A DNA stretch of 64,000 bases, from positions 62,001 through 126,000 of the forward strand of contig JBFWQA010000005.1 of the NCBI GenBank assembly GCA_050249695.1. Direction: 5' to 3'. Of the stretch, positions 25,716 through 34,776 are shown one piece after another. The notes under the pieces are model-generated. The model was not told where the DNA came from and ran no database searches. It was given only the letters and a program-made list of their open reading frames with translations. This stretch comes from JACKJP01 sp050249695. Lineage in GTDB: Bacteria; Pseudomonadota; Alphaproteobacteria; Rhizobiales; Tepidamorphaceae. Position 1 is the stretch's first letter; each line of letters begins with the position of its first letter. A program made the translations under genes and the position numbers.

Positions 25716-26228
25716 ATGGCCGATCCTGTCTACAACGTATTGTTCCTCTGCACCGGCAATTCGGCCCGCTCCATCTTGGCCGAAGCCATCATGAACCGGT
25801 TGGGCGCCGGCCGCTTCAAAGCCTATTCCGCCGGATCCATGCCGAAGGGCGAGGTTCACCCGATCACGCTGGACACGCTCCGGATGATGAATCACGACAC
25901 GGCCTTCGCCCGCTCCAAGAGCTGGGAGGAATTTGCCGGAAAGGACGCGCCGAAACTCGATTTTGTCTTCACCGTCTGCGACGATGCGGCGAACGAGGTC
26001 TGCCCCGTCTGGCCGGGCCAGCCCATGTCGGCCCACTGGGGCATTCCCGACCCGGCCGCGGTCGAGGGTTCGGAAGCGGAGAAGCACCTCGCCTTTGACG
26101 ATACGTACCGCATGCTCGAGCGTCGCATCTCCATCTTCGTGTCGCTGCCGCTGGCGAGCATCGACAAGCTCTCGCTCCAGAAGCATCTCGACGAGATCGG
26201 CCGGCGCGGCCACAAGGAAACGGCGTGA
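25716..26228 (+). CDS. arsC: Arsenate reductase, low-molecular-weight phosphatase type
   Basis: The product is 170 residues with the LMW-PTP loop LCTGNSARSI (Cys12, C-X5-R) and the later Cys/Asp region FVFTVCDDAANEVCPVWP. Thioredoxin-linked ArsC enzymes of this fold reduce arsenate to arsenite using the P-loop Cys and two further Cys residues; here additional Cys occur in CDDAANEVC. The start at 25716 has a GGGAGA site 11 bp after arsR stops. The following gene is a second, unrelated type of arsenate reductase. Confidence 0.88.
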   Translation: MADPVYNVLFLCTGNSARSILAEAIMNRLGAGRFKAYSAGSMPKGEVHPITLDTLRMMNHDTAFARSKSWEEFAGKDAPKLDFVFTVCDDAANEVCPVWPGQPMSAHWGIPDPAAVEGSEAEKHLAFDDTYRMLERRISIFVSLPLASIDKLSLQKHLDEIGRRGHKETA

Positions 26229-26248
26229 AGCAGAACCGGGAAGACGCG

Positions 26249-26653
26249 ATGTCGGTCACCATCTATCACAACCCCGCCTGCGGAACCTCGCGCAACACGC
26301 TGGCGATGATCCGCCAGTCCGGCGTCGAACCGACGATCGTGGAATATCTGAAGACCCCGCCCAGCCGCGCCGAACTCGTCGCGCTCATTGCAGATATGCG
26401 CATGCCTGTGCGCGAACTGCTGCGCCGCAAGGGAACCCCTTACGATGATCTGGGTCTGGACGACGAAACCCTGACCGACGAGGCGCTGATCGACGCGATG
26501 ATGGAACACCCCATCCTCATCAACCGGCCGATCGTCGTCGCCCCCCGAGGCACGAAACTGTGCCGCCCCTCCGAAACCGTTCTGGAGATTCTGGACAACG
26601 CCGATATCGGCGCCTTTTCCAAGGAAGACGGCGAAATCGTTCGGAAGGCCTAA
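26249..26653 (+). CDS. arsC: Arsenate reductase, glutaredoxin-dependent type
   Basis: The product is 134 residues with YHNPACGTSRNTLAMI (catalytic Cys11) and the arginines expected near VRELLRRKGTPY and the RPIVVAPRGTKLCRP loop. This thioredoxin-fold ArsC uses glutathione and glutaredoxin. It begins 20 bp after the other arsC stop, so both enzymes are in one transcript. No ArsB or Acr3 efflux gene follows. Confidence 0.88.
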   Translation: MSVTIYHNPACGTSRNTLAMIRQSGVEPTIVEYLKTPPSRAELVALIADMRMPVRELLRRKGTPYDDLGLDDETLTDEALIDAMMEHPILINRPIVVAPRGTKLCRPSETVLEILDNADIGAFSKEDGEIVRKA

Positions 26654-26710
26654 GCACCTTTCCCTCGCCTTCGCGCTCGGGCATGCTGCGCGCCACGTGG
26701 CGGGGAAACG

Positions 26711-27385
26711 ATGGACTGGAACGCACCTGTCGACATCTATTGCGAGCGGCTCGAGCCCGGGTTCTGGGCCGAACCGGTCAACGCCGTTTCCAATCTCGCC
26801 TTCATTCTGGCCGCTCTCTGGGGGGCCTGGCTGCTGATCCGGGAGGACAGCCGCGCGCGCGACCTTTGGCTGCTTGTCGGCATGACGGCTCTGATCGGCA
26901 TCGGCTCGTTCGTCTTCCACACCGTCGCGACGGTCTGGGCGAGCCTCGCCGACACGATCCCGATCTGGAGCTTCGTCCTCGTCTTTGTCATCATCGCGAT
27001 GCGCCGCTATTTCGGCATGTCGGCGGGCGGCATCCTGTTCGTGTTCGGGGCGCTCATCCTGGTCGCTGTCGGCTTCACCCTTGCAATGCCCGATACCGCT
27101 CCCGGGACGCGTCCTGTTCTCAACGGATCGCTCCAGTACGCCCCCGCGCTCATTGCACAGTTGGCGTTCGTCATCGGCCTCTGGCGGGCCGGCCACCCGG
27201 CCTTCGCCTATGTCGCCACCGCGACAGCGGTCTTTTTCGTCTCGCTCGTCTTCCGCACGACGGACTTCGCCGTTTGCGGCGCGTTTCCCGCAGGCACGCA
27301 TTTCATGTGGCACACGCTCAACGGATTGATGATCGCGATTTTCCTGACGGGCATCATCCGGCACGGCAGGCCGGTGAATCCATGA
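26711..27385 (+). CDS. Ceramidase-domain membrane protein
   Basis: The product is 224 residues with about seven hydrophobic segments. The motifs EPVNAVSNLAFILAA, GIGSFVFHT and GTHFMWHTLNGL match the alkaline ceramidase/PAQR-like fold in which the conserved His residues bind zinc. Bacterial members may cleave amide lipids, but no substrate is shown. It starts 57 bp after the second arsC and may be cotranscribed with the ars genes, though no functional link is known to me. Confidence 0.8.
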   Translation: MDWNAPVDIYCERLEPGFWAEPVNAVSNLAFILAALWGAWLLIREDSRARDLWLLVGMTALIGIGSFVFHTVATVWASLADTIPIWSFVLVFVIIAMRRYFGMSAGGILFVFGALILVAVGFTLAMPDTAPGTRPVLNGSLQYAPALIAQLAFVIGLWRAGHPAFAYVATATAVFFVSLVFRTTDFAVCGAFPAGTHFMWHTLNGLMIAIFLTGIIRHGRPVNP

Positions 27386-27463
27386 AAGAGCCCGCCTGTT
27401 GTCCGCCCAAGTTTGGAAACAGGGCGTCTTGCACCCGTGCGCGCACTCGTCTACTCGCTAGCC

Positions 27464-28372
27464 ATGCGCTTTGAGAACCCGCAGGAATTCCTCGACCAGA
27501 AGCAGAAAGCCGTGACGGTTTTCGGCATGTCCGGGCTTGGCAAGACCACCATCGCCTCGATGCTGCGCGACTACCGCTGGTTCCACTACTCGGTCGATTT
27601 CCGCATCGGCACCCGCTACATGGGCGAATTCATCGTCGACAACTTCAAGCGCGAAGCGATGAAGGTGCCCTTTCTGCGCAACCTTCTGATGACGGATTCG
27701 ATCTATATCGCCTCCAACATCACCTTCCATAACCTCGCCCCGCTCTCCACCTATCTTGGCAAGCCGGGCGATCCGGCAAAGGGCGGCCTGCCCTTCGCCG
27801 AATACTGCCTGCGCCAGGAACGTCACCGGCAGGCCGAGATCGCCGCCCTGCGCGATGTCGGCGAGTTCATCGGCAAGGCCCGGGACATCTACGGTTACAG
27901 CCATTTCGTCTGCGACAGCGGCGGATCGCTGTGCGAGGTCGCCGACCCGGAAGACCCGGACGATCCGGTCCTGTCCGTCCTCGCGCAGAAGACGCTGATG
28001 CTCTACATCCGCGGCACCGAGGAACACGCGCAGGAACTGGTGCGGCGGTTCCGGAAAAATCCGAAGCCGATGTATTACCAGCCGGAGTTCCTCACGGAAC
28101 GCTGGACGGCCTACAAGGCCGAACGCGGCATAACCGACGACAATGCCGTCGACCCGGACGATTTCGCCATCTGGGGCTTTGCCGAGCTGGTGCGCCACCG
28201 CCAGCCGCTCTACGAGGCGATCGCCCGCAACCACGGCTATGTCGTCGAGGCCGAGGAAGTCGAAAAGGTCAGGGACGAGGACGATTTCCTTACCCTCGTC
28301 AGCCGCGCCATAGAGCGCGGCCCCGGACCGCGCATGGCGCCCGAACTTGCGCCGATGCCCGGACGGGCTTAA
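27464..28372 (+). CDS. P-loop ATPase of unknown role
   Basis: The product is 302 residues. Walker A is VFGMSGLGKTTIASML (about 17-32), and a possible Walker B is SHFVCDSGGS. The protein has few family hallmarks beyond the P-loop NTPase fold; motifs YMGEFIVDNFKREAM and WTAYKAERGITD look well conserved in type but I do not know a function. The ATG at 27464 (MRFENPQEF) is preferred over an upstream in-frame Met lacking a ribosome site. It precedes metA by 60 bp. Confidence 0.65.
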   Translation: MRFENPQEFLDQKQKAVTVFGMSGLGKTTIASMLRDYRWFHYSVDFRIGTRYMGEFIVDNFKREAMKVPFLRNLLMTDSIYIASNITFHNLAPLSTYLGKPGDPAKGGLPFAEYCLRQERHRQAEIAALRDVGEFIGKARDIYGYSHFVCDSGGSLCEVADPEDPDDPVLSVLAQKTLMLYIRGTEEHAQELVRRFRKNPKPMYYQPEFLTERWTAYKAERGITDDNAVDPDDFAIWGFAELVRHRQPLYEAIARNHGYVVEAEEVEKVRDEDDFLTLVSRAIERGPGPRMAPELAPMPGRA

Positions 28373-28432
28373 ATCCCTTCTCGCTTTCAGTCCGCCTGCC
28401 AATCAGGTCTTTTCAAGCACTTCGGTACCGCG

Positions 28433-29350
28433 ATGCCTATACGCATTCCCAACGATCTCCCCGCCCGCGCGACGCTCCAGGCGGAAGGCGTCATGGTCAT
28501 GACCGATGAGCAGGCGGCGCGGCAGGATATCCGACCGCTTCAGATCGGGCTCCTGAACCTGATGCCGAACAAGGTGCGCACTGAAACCCAGTTCGCCCGC
28601 CTCATCGGCGCGACACCCCTGCAGGTGGAACTGACGCTGGTGAAGATCGGCGGTCATACGCCCAAGAACACGCCGGAAGCGCATATGCTCGCCTTCTACC
28701 AGGACTGGGAGGCGATCAGCGGCCGGAAGTTCGACGGCTTCATCGTCACTGGCGCCCCGATCGAGCAGCTGCCCTTCGAGGAGGTCAATTACTGGATCGA
28801 GCTGACCCGCATCTTCGACTGGACGCAAACCAACGTCCATTCGCTCTTCACGATCTGCTGGGGGGCGCAGGCGGCATTGAATCATTTTCACGGCGTTCCC
28901 AAGCATGCGCTTGAAAAGAAAGCGTTCGGCGTCTTCCGCCATCGCAATCTCAAGCCGGCTTCGCCGTTCCTGCGCGGCTTTTCCGACGATTTCTCGATCC
29001 CCGTCTCGCGCTGGACGGAAATTCGCCGTGAGGACATTCCGGACGGTCACGGCCTTGAGATCCTGATGGACAGCGCCGAGACCGGACCGTGCCTGATCAG
29101 CGACGAGGCGCACCACGCGCTCTATATGTTCAACCACATCGAATACGATTCCCTCTCGCTGGCGGAGGAATACCGCCGCGATGTCGATGCCGGCACGCCC
29201 ATCGGCATACCGCCGAACTATTTCCCGGCAAACGATCCCGCGCGCACGCCCGAGAACCGCTGGCGCAGCCATGCCTATCTGCTGTTCGGCAACTGGATCA
29301 ACGAGATGTACCAGACGACGCCTTACGATCTGGAACAGATCGGCGGCTGA
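28433..29350 (+). CDS. metA: Homoserine O-acetyltransferase (MetA family)
   Basis: First committed step of methionine synthesis. The 305-residue product is full length for MetA, with the catalytic Cys in TICWGAQAALNHFHG, the His in LIGHDHD-like position replaced here by the local context SDEAHHALYMFNHIEYD, and WRSHAYLLFGNWIN at the C-terminus. Residue 111 is Glu (VTGAPIE), which in this family is known to favour acetyl-CoA; Gly at this position favours succinyl-CoA. I therefore predict acetyltransferase activity despite the common annotation as succinyltransferase. Confidence 0.92.
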   Translation: MPIRIPNDLPARATLQAEGVMVMTDEQAARQDIRPLQIGLLNLMPNKVRTETQFARLIGATPLQVELTLVKIGGHTPKNTPEAHMLAFYQDWEAISGRKFDGFIVTGAPIEQLPFEEVNYWIELTRIFDWTQTNVHSLFTICWGAQAALNHFHGVPKHALEKKAFGVFRHRNLKPASPFLRGFSDDFSIPVSRWTEIRREDIPDGHGLEILMDSAETGPCLISDEAHHALYMFNHIEYDSLSLAEEYRRDVDAGTPIGIPPNYFPANDPARTPENRWRSHAYLLFGNWINEMYQTTPYDLEQIGG

Positions 29351-29355
29351 CGCGG

Positions 29356-30645
29356 CTATCCGCGTCTCTCGTCGATCCTGTCGAGCAGCTGCAGCCGCCA
29401 GTATTCCGCCTGTGTCGCGAGCCGCCCCAGCATGCCGCCGCCCCAGCGTGCCTTATAGGGTGCGAACAGCTTCCACCGATCGTCTCCTTCCGCGATCGCG
29501 GACGCGACCAGAAGCCCGCCGATCGCCGTGGTATTGAGCCCGTGTCCGCCGAAGGCCGTGAGCGCCCACAGGCCCGGCGAGAATTCCCCGATCAGCGGCA
29601 TCTTGTGGACGGCGTAGCCCATCTCGCCGGCCCACGCATGCGCCACCTGAAAATCGCCCAGTTGCGGATAGATCTTCAATATGTCCCGCTTGAGCATGCC
29701 GGAAAGGCGCGACGGTTCGCCCCGCCGGGTCGTGATCCTCCCGCCCCACAGCAGCCTGCCCTGAAAGACCCTGTAATAGTCGCCGGCGCGGCGCGTATCG
29801 CCGATGCAGCCGTCAAAGCGGATTGCCTTGCGCAATGCCTCCGGCATCGGCTCGGAGGCGATCATGTAAGTCGAAACGGGAAGGATTGCCCGCTCCAGCG
29901 CCGGCAGCACGCCGCCGCCATAGGCGCTGGCGGCATAGATCACCTGCCCTGCCTTGAAGCACCGCTCGCCCGAATGCAGCAGGAAGCGATCACCGGCACG
30001 CTCGATCCGGCCGATCCGTCTACCCTCGTGGATCGCAACGCCATCGGCGGCGACTTTCCGCGCCAGCGCCTGCGCGTAGTTCAGCGGATGGATATGAAAG
30101 GCCGATGGATCGTAAAGCCCCTCATGATAGGTTTCGCTGAAGACATGTTCCCGCACTTTCGCGCGCGGCCAGAATTCGTAGACCATCCCGTAGCGCTCGG
30201 CCATCCGGGCGGCGTAGGCTTCGCGGCCTTCCGCGTCGGGGTACCGCCTCAGCTTCAGCCAGCCGCTCCCGCCGACAATGTCCGGCCGGCTTAGCGTCTC
30301 GATGGTCTGGCGGACATGCCCGGCACCGGCCACCGAAAGATCCCACAGCGCACGCGCATGCGTCCGGCCCAGCCGCTTCTCGATCTCCAGGATCGGTGCC
30401 GCGTATCCCGGCGATACGAACCCGCCATTGCGGCCCGACGCGCCCCAACCGATCCGGTTCGCCTCGAGGAGCAGCACCGATTTGCCCGCGGCGGCAAGGG
30501 CACGAGCCGCAGTGAGCCCGGCAAGACCCGCCCCGACAATCGCGACATCTGCTTCGTCGTTGCCCGTGCGGTGGCCGCGGTCGTCAAGGTGCAGCTCGTC
30601 GCGCGACGCGGCATAGAAACTGTCTGCATGGGGCATGGCGGACAT
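29356..30645 (-). CDS. FAD-dependent amine oxidase-like oxidoreductase (DAO family)
   Basis: The product is 429 residues with an N-terminal dinucleotide-binding motif VAIVGAGLAGLTAARALA followed by LLLEANRIGWGASGRNGGF, typical of gamma-glutamylputrescine oxidase and related DAO-fold enzymes, and a C-terminal FGGHGLNTTAIGG. It would oxidise a secondary or primary amine with O2 as acceptor; no other polyamine gene is nearby, so the substrate is open. The start could be 30645 or 30636; neither has a clear ribosome site. Convergent with metA with a 5-bp gap. Confidence 0.82.
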   Translation of the reverse strand: MSAMPHADSFYAASRDELHLDDRGHRTGNDEADVAIVGAGLAGLTAARALAAAGKSVLLLEANRIGWGASGRNGGFVSPGYAAPILEIEKRLGRTHARALWDLSVAGAGHVRQTIETLSRPDIVGGSGWLKLRRYPDAEGREAYAARMAERYGMVYEFWPRAKVREHVFSETYHEGLYDPSAFHIHPLNYAQALARKVAADGVAIHEGRRIGRIERAGDRFLLHSGERCFKAGQVIYAASAYGGGVLPALERAILPVSTYMIASEPMPEALRKAIRFDGCIGDTRRAGDYYRVFQGRLLWGGRITTRRGEPSRLSGMLKRDILKIYPQLGDFQVAHAWAGEMGYAVHKMPLIGEFSPGLWALTAFGGHGLNTTAIGGLLVASAIAEGDDRWKLFAPYKARWGGGMLGRLATQAEYWRLQLLDRIDERRG

Positions 30646-30761
30646 AACGCACGAAACTCGCAAATGACGGTCGGCGCTTTCGTCGCCGCGGCATCGCGTT
30701 ATGCTACGGCCAATGCAGCACGCAACCCAAGCGCAAAGGCAGCGGAGGAAACACGAACCTC

Positions 30762-31535
30762 ATGAGCGACATCATCGTTGAAAGCGAGGGTCCGGTCCGC
30801 GTTCTGCGGCTCAACCGGCCCGAAAAGAAGAACGCCCTGACCGTCGCCATGTACGCGGCGCTGGCCGACGCGCTGGCGGCGGCGGAAGCCGATCCGGCCA
30901 CCCGCGCCGTCGCCATCCTCGGCAATGGCGGGACTTTCTGTGCCGGCAACGACCTGAAGGACTTCCTCGCCAATCCGCCCCGCCCCGGCGACGAGAACGC
31001 GCCCGTCCTCCGCTTTCTCAAGGCGCTCGCCCGCGCGACGCTGCCGATCGTCGTCGGCGCGCAGGACGTCGCCGTCGGCATCGGCTTTACCCTCATGCTT
31101 CACTGCGACGCGGTTCTGGTGACGCCGGACTGCCGCATCTCGGCCCCCTTTGTCGATCTCGCCCTCGTCCCGGAAGCGGCGACCACGCAACTGCTGCCCG
31201 GACGCATCGGCTACCTGCGCGCCGCCGAACTGTTCATGCTGGGCGAGCGTATCGACGGCGAAAGGCTGGTCGCGCTCGGCCTTGCCAACCGCGCCGTCGC
31301 GCCCGACAGGCTGGAGCAGGAAACGCTGGCCATGGCGGCGCGGTTCGCATCGAAGGCGCCCGGCGCGATCCGTGCGACCAAGCGGTTGATGCGCGGCGAC
31401 CCGGCGGCGATCGAGGCCGTCATCCGGGAGGAAATCGGCTATTTTCTCGAACGCCTCGCATCGCCCGAATCGCGCGAGGTCATGACGGCGTTCCTCGAGA
31501 AGCGCCCGCCGGATTTCAGCAGGATATCAGGGTAG
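30762..31535 (+). CDS. Enoyl-CoA hydratase/isomerase family protein
   Basis: The product is 257 residues with the crotonase fold: LNRPEKKNALTVAMY, the oxyanion-hole motif GTFCAGNDLKDFL, and ALVPEAATTQLLPGRIG. The single Glu in PEAAT with Ala/Ala following is closer to isomerase-like crotonases than to the two-Glu hydratases, so the reaction is uncertain. It is 4 bp upstream of the sixA-like gene on the same strand. Confidence 0.88.
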   Translation: MSDIIVESEGPVRVLRLNRPEKKNALTVAMYAALADALAAAEADPATRAVAILGNGGTFCAGNDLKDFLANPPRPGDENAPVLRFLKALARATLPIVVGAQDVAVGIGFTLMLHCDAVLVTPDCRISAPFVDLALVPEAATTQLLPGRIGYLRAAELFMLGERIDGERLVALGLANRAVAPDRLEQETLAMAARFASKAPGAIRATKRLMRGDPAAIEAVIREEIGYFLERLASPESREVMTAFLEKRPPDFSRISG

Positions 31536-31539
31536 TTCG

Positions 31540-32058
31540 ATGCCGCGTCTCATCCTCATGCGCCACGCCAAGTCCGACTGGACGGAATCCGGCAAACGCG
31601 ATTTCGACCGCCCATTGAATGCCCGGGGCCTCGCCGCCGCGCCGCGCATGGGCGAATGGTGCGCCGACCAGGGCCTGCTGCCGCAGCGCATCGTCTGTTC
31701 AGCCGCGCTGCGCACCCGCCAGACGCTCGCATGCCTGCTCGGCCATTTCGACGGGGACGTCGACATCCGCCTCTCCCGGCGGCTCTATCAGGCCGAAGCC
31801 GGCGGCTACTACCAGGCGGTGCAGGAAGGGGGCGACGCGGAAACGCTGATGCTGATCGGCCACAATCCCGCGACCCACGAACTGGCGATGCTCCTCGCCG
31901 GGCGCGGGCCTGACCAGCAGATGGCACGCCTTCACGCGCGCTTTCCGACCGCCGGCATCGCCGTGATCGACATCGACGCGCCCCGATTTGCCGATTGCGT
32001 GCCCGGCGCCGGCTATCTGGCCATGTTCATGACGCCGGCCGAGCTTCCGGCCGTCTGA
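31540..32058 (+). CDS. SixA-type histidine phosphatase
   Basis: The product is 172 residues with the RH motif at the N-terminus (LILMRHAKSDW, Arg8-His9) and a second His in LIGHNPATHELA, which define the histidine phosphatase superfamily, SixA branch. SixA dephosphorylates the histidine of HPt domains or of phosphotransfer proteins. An orphan HPt protein is encoded at 43556, but no direct link can be shown. Confidence 0.85.
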   Translation: MPRLILMRHAKSDWTESGKRDFDRPLNARGLAAAPRMGEWCADQGLLPQRIVCSAALRTRQTLACLLGHFDGDVDIRLSRRLYQAEAGGYYQAVQEGGDAETLMLIGHNPATHELAMLLAGRGPDQQMARLHARFPTAGIAVIDIDAPRFADCVPGAGYLAMFMTPAELPAV

Positions 32059-32130
32059 CCGCGCCATTTCAATCACCCCGGCAAAGCCCCATATTGGGCG
32101 CGGATCGAGTATTTCTGTTACGGGAGCGGC

Positions 32131-33636
32131 ATGGCCGGCATCGGTGACCTCTTCGACGACGCACGGCTGATCGCGGCCAGTATCGCGGACTATGCCGGCG
32201 ACATCGTCGAGCCGACATTACGGCTTGGCGTGACGGGGCTTGCCCGCTCCGGCAAGACGGTGTTCATCACCGCGCTCGTCAACGCGCTGCTATCGGGCGG
32301 CCGCCTGCCGCTATTCGAGCCCTATGCGTCCGGACGGCTGGCGAAGGCGCGCCTCGACCCGCAGCCCGACGATGCCGTGCCGCGCTTTGCCTATGAGGAT
32401 CATCTTGCCGCGCTCACGGCCGGGGAGACGCGGCACTGGCCCGAATCGACACGCCGCGTTGCCGAACTGCGCGTCATCATCCGCTATGAATCGGCCAGTC
32501 TCTTCGGGCGCACCCTGTCCGGCGGCCAACTGACGCTCGATATTATCGACTATCCCGGCGAATGGCTTCTCGATCTGCCGCTGCTCGGCCTTGGCTTTGG
32601 AGAATGGTCGGCCCGTACCCTCGCCATGAGCCGTCAGGCGCCGCGCGCCGCGCTCGCCGCGCCCTGGCACGCGCATCTGGCGACACTCGATCCCGCGGCC
32701 CCCGGCGACGAAGCGGACGCGCGCGAGGCCGCTGCCCGCTTCACCGCCTATCTCGCAGCCGCCAGAGACGAGCGCCATGCGCTGTCGGCGCTGCCGCCGG
32801 GACGGTTCCTGATGCCCGGCGATCTTGAGGGATCGCCCGCCCTCACCTTCGCGCCCCTCGACGTCCGCTCCGGGGATCGCCCGGCTTCCGGCTCGCTGCA
32901 CGCCATGATGGCGCGCCGCTACGACGCCTACCGCGAGAAGATCGTGAAGCCCTTCTTCCGCGACCATTTCGCCCGCCTCGATCGCCAGATCGTCCTGGTG
33001 GACGCGCTCCAGGCCCTCAATGCAGGTCCCGCCGCGATCGCCGATCTCGAGACGGCGCTGGCCGAGATCCTCACCGCCTTCCGCCCCGGCGCCAACAGCT
33101 TCCTGTCGCGGATTTTTGCGCGGCGCATCGACCGCATCCTGTTTGCCGCGACCAAGGCCGACCATGTGGCCTCCAACGATCATGACCGGCTTCAGACGAT
33201 CCTCCGCCGGCTGACGGCCCGCGCCATTGACCGTGCCGAGTTCGCCGGCGCGCGGGTCGAGGCCAGCGCGCTCGCCGCGGTCCGGGCGACGCGGGAAGGC
33301 ACCGTGCTGAAAGATGGCGAGAGCCTGCCCTGCGTCATCGGCGTTCCCGAACAGGGCCAGCGGCTCGGCCGGCAGTCGTTCAACGGAGAAAAGGAAATCG
33401 CCATATTTCCCGGCGACTTGCCGGAAAAGCCGGAATCTCTTTTCCAGCAAGTTGAATCACATTCTCAAGCAGTTGAATCGGATTCAGAAGCCGCCGGCAC
33501 AGCCGGCGGCGGCGAATACCGTTTCATCCGGTTTCGCCCCCCGCTTGTCACGCCCTCGGAAGACGGCGCCTATCATCTGCCGCACATCCGGCTCGACCGC
33601 GCCCTGCAGTTTCTGATCGGAGACCGCCTGAAATGA
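32131..33636 (+). CDS. YcjX-like P-loop GTPase/ATPase
   Basis: The product is 501 residues. Walker A is GLARSGKT (36-43), then the YcjX family motif NALLSGGRLPLFEPYASGRL in shortened form and IIDYPGEWLLDLPLL as the Walker B region. YcjX-family proteins (DUF463) occur paired with YcjF, as here: the stop overlaps the start of the next gene by ATGA. The role in envelope stress is known only loosely in enterobacteria. Confidence 0.85.
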   Translation: MAGIGDLFDDARLIAASIADYAGDIVEPTLRLGVTGLARSGKTVFITALVNALLSGGRLPLFEPYASGRLAKARLDPQPDDAVPRFAYEDHLAALTAGETRHWPESTRRVAELRVIIRYESASLFGRTLSGGQLTLDIIDYPGEWLLDLPLLGLGFGEWSARTLAMSRQAPRAALAAPWHAHLATLDPAAPGDEADAREAAARFTAYLAAARDERHALSALPPGRFLMPGDLEGSPALTFAPLDVRSGDRPASGSLHAMMARRYDAYREKIVKPFFRDHFARLDRQIVLVDALQALNAGPAAIADLETALAEILTAFRPGANSFLSRIFARRIDRILFAATKADHVASNDHDRLQTILRRLTARAIDRAEFAGARVEASALAAVRATREGTVLKDGESLPCVIGVPEQGQRLGRQSFNGEKEIAIFPGDLPEKPESLFQQVESHSQAVESDSEAAGTAGGGEYRFIRFRPPLVTPSEDGAYHLPHIRLDRALQFLIGDRLK

Positions 33637-34685
33637 CCGCCGAGCACAGACGCCGACCCGAGGCCTTTGTCATGCACAACGCGCCGGCCGGAAAAGCGCC
33701 GGACAGCACGGCGCAAAGGCAGAAGGCCGGGCGAAGACCGACAGTCGTCGAAACGCCTCCACCCCCGGAACCGGCCCCGCCGGCGCTGCGCATGGCGCCG
33801 CCGCCGCGCCGCCGCCTGCCCTTCGTCAAGTTCCTGATGGCCGGCCTCGGCGGCCTTGCCTCCATGGCGCTTGCGGCATGGGGCTGGAGCATCGTGGAGG
33901 CCATGTTCGCGCGTGCCGACTGGCTTGGCTGGACGGCGCTTGCACTGGCGGCCATCGCAGGCGTCGGTCTCGCCGGGCTCCTGGCGCGCGAAATTTTCGC
34001 CTTCTTTCGCCTGGCCCGTATCGCCCGCCTGCGCGAAGACGCCGCCGCCGCGGAGGCCGGAAGCGACCGGCGCGCCGCGATCGCCGTTGCCCGCGCGCTG
34101 ATCGCGCACTTTGCCGACCGGCCCGAAATGGCGCGCGCCCGTACGCTCGCCGGCGCTCATCTCGACGAGATCATCGATGCGCGCGACCTGGTGATCCTGG
34201 TCGAACGGGATCTGCTTGCCGGACCTGACGAGGCCGCGCGCGCGCTGGTGCGCGCCTCTGCCAAGCGCGTCTCGGTTTTGACCGCCGTCTCGCCGCGCGC
34301 CGTCATCGATCTCGTCTTCGTGCTGTTCGAGGTGACAAGGCTGTCGCGGCGCATCGCTGAAATCTATGGCGGGCGGCCGAGCGGGCTTGCCTTTCTCGGC
34401 CTGCTGCGCCGCATCGGCCTGCACCTGACGGTCACCGGCGGGATCGCCATGTCGGACGCGATTGTCCAGCAGCTCGTCGGCCACGGGCTGGCGGCGCGGC
34501 TTTCCGCCCGCCTCGGCGAGGGCCTGTTCAACGGCATGATGACGGCACGCGTCGGACTTGCCGCGATCGAGGTCTGCCGCCCCATGCCCTTCGCCGGCCT
34601 CAAGCCGCCCGGCATTTCCGATCTCGCGCGCGACGTCATCGTTGGTGCCGATCGGGCCGCGGCCGAGGCGAAGGGCAAATCGTGA
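33633..34685 (+). CDS. YcjF/TIGR01620-family inner-membrane protein
   Basis: The product is 350 residues: a Pro/Ala/Arg-rich N-terminus, two adjacent hydrophobic helices (about 65-120, VKFLMAGLGGLASMALAAWG and WTALALAAIAGVGLAGLLA), then a DUF697-like domain (RAVIDLVFVLFEVTRLSRRI). It is translationally coupled to the YcjX gene. The pair is widespread; the molecular role is unknown. Confidence 0.85.
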   Translation: MTAEHRRRPEAFVMHNAPAGKAPDSTAQRQKAGRRPTVVETPPPPEPAPPALRMAPPPRRRLPFVKFLMAGLGGLASMALAAWGWSIVEAMFARADWLGWTALALAAIAGVGLAGLLAREIFAFFRLARIARLREDAAAAEAGSDRRAAIAVARALIAHFADRPEMARARTLAGAHLDEIIDARDLVILVERDLLAGPDEAARALVRASAKRVSVLTAVSPRAVIDLVFVLFEVTRLSRRIAEIYGGRPSGLAFLGLLRRIGLHLTVTGGIAMSDAIVQQLVGHGLAARLSARLGEGLFNGMMTARVGLAAIEVCRPMPFAGLKPPGISDLARDVIVGADRAAAEAKGKS

Positions 34686-34776
34686 ACGAGGCGCCGTGCG
34701 CCTTGGCGTTGCGCCTCGCGGCACGATATGACACTAGGATGAAACCAAACTCCTGATTTCCAAAGGCGCCAGGTCC

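Noticed and set aside
25892..27364. 490-codon minus-strand frame opposite the ars and ceramidase genes
   Set aside because: Rich in Asp/Arg/Glu with no domain; the plus strand carries three recognised proteins with ribosome sites.
28373..28432. Possible SAM-II riboswitch upstream of metA
   Set aside because: Only 60 bp separate the genes and the conserved pseudoknot sequences of SAM-II were not found.
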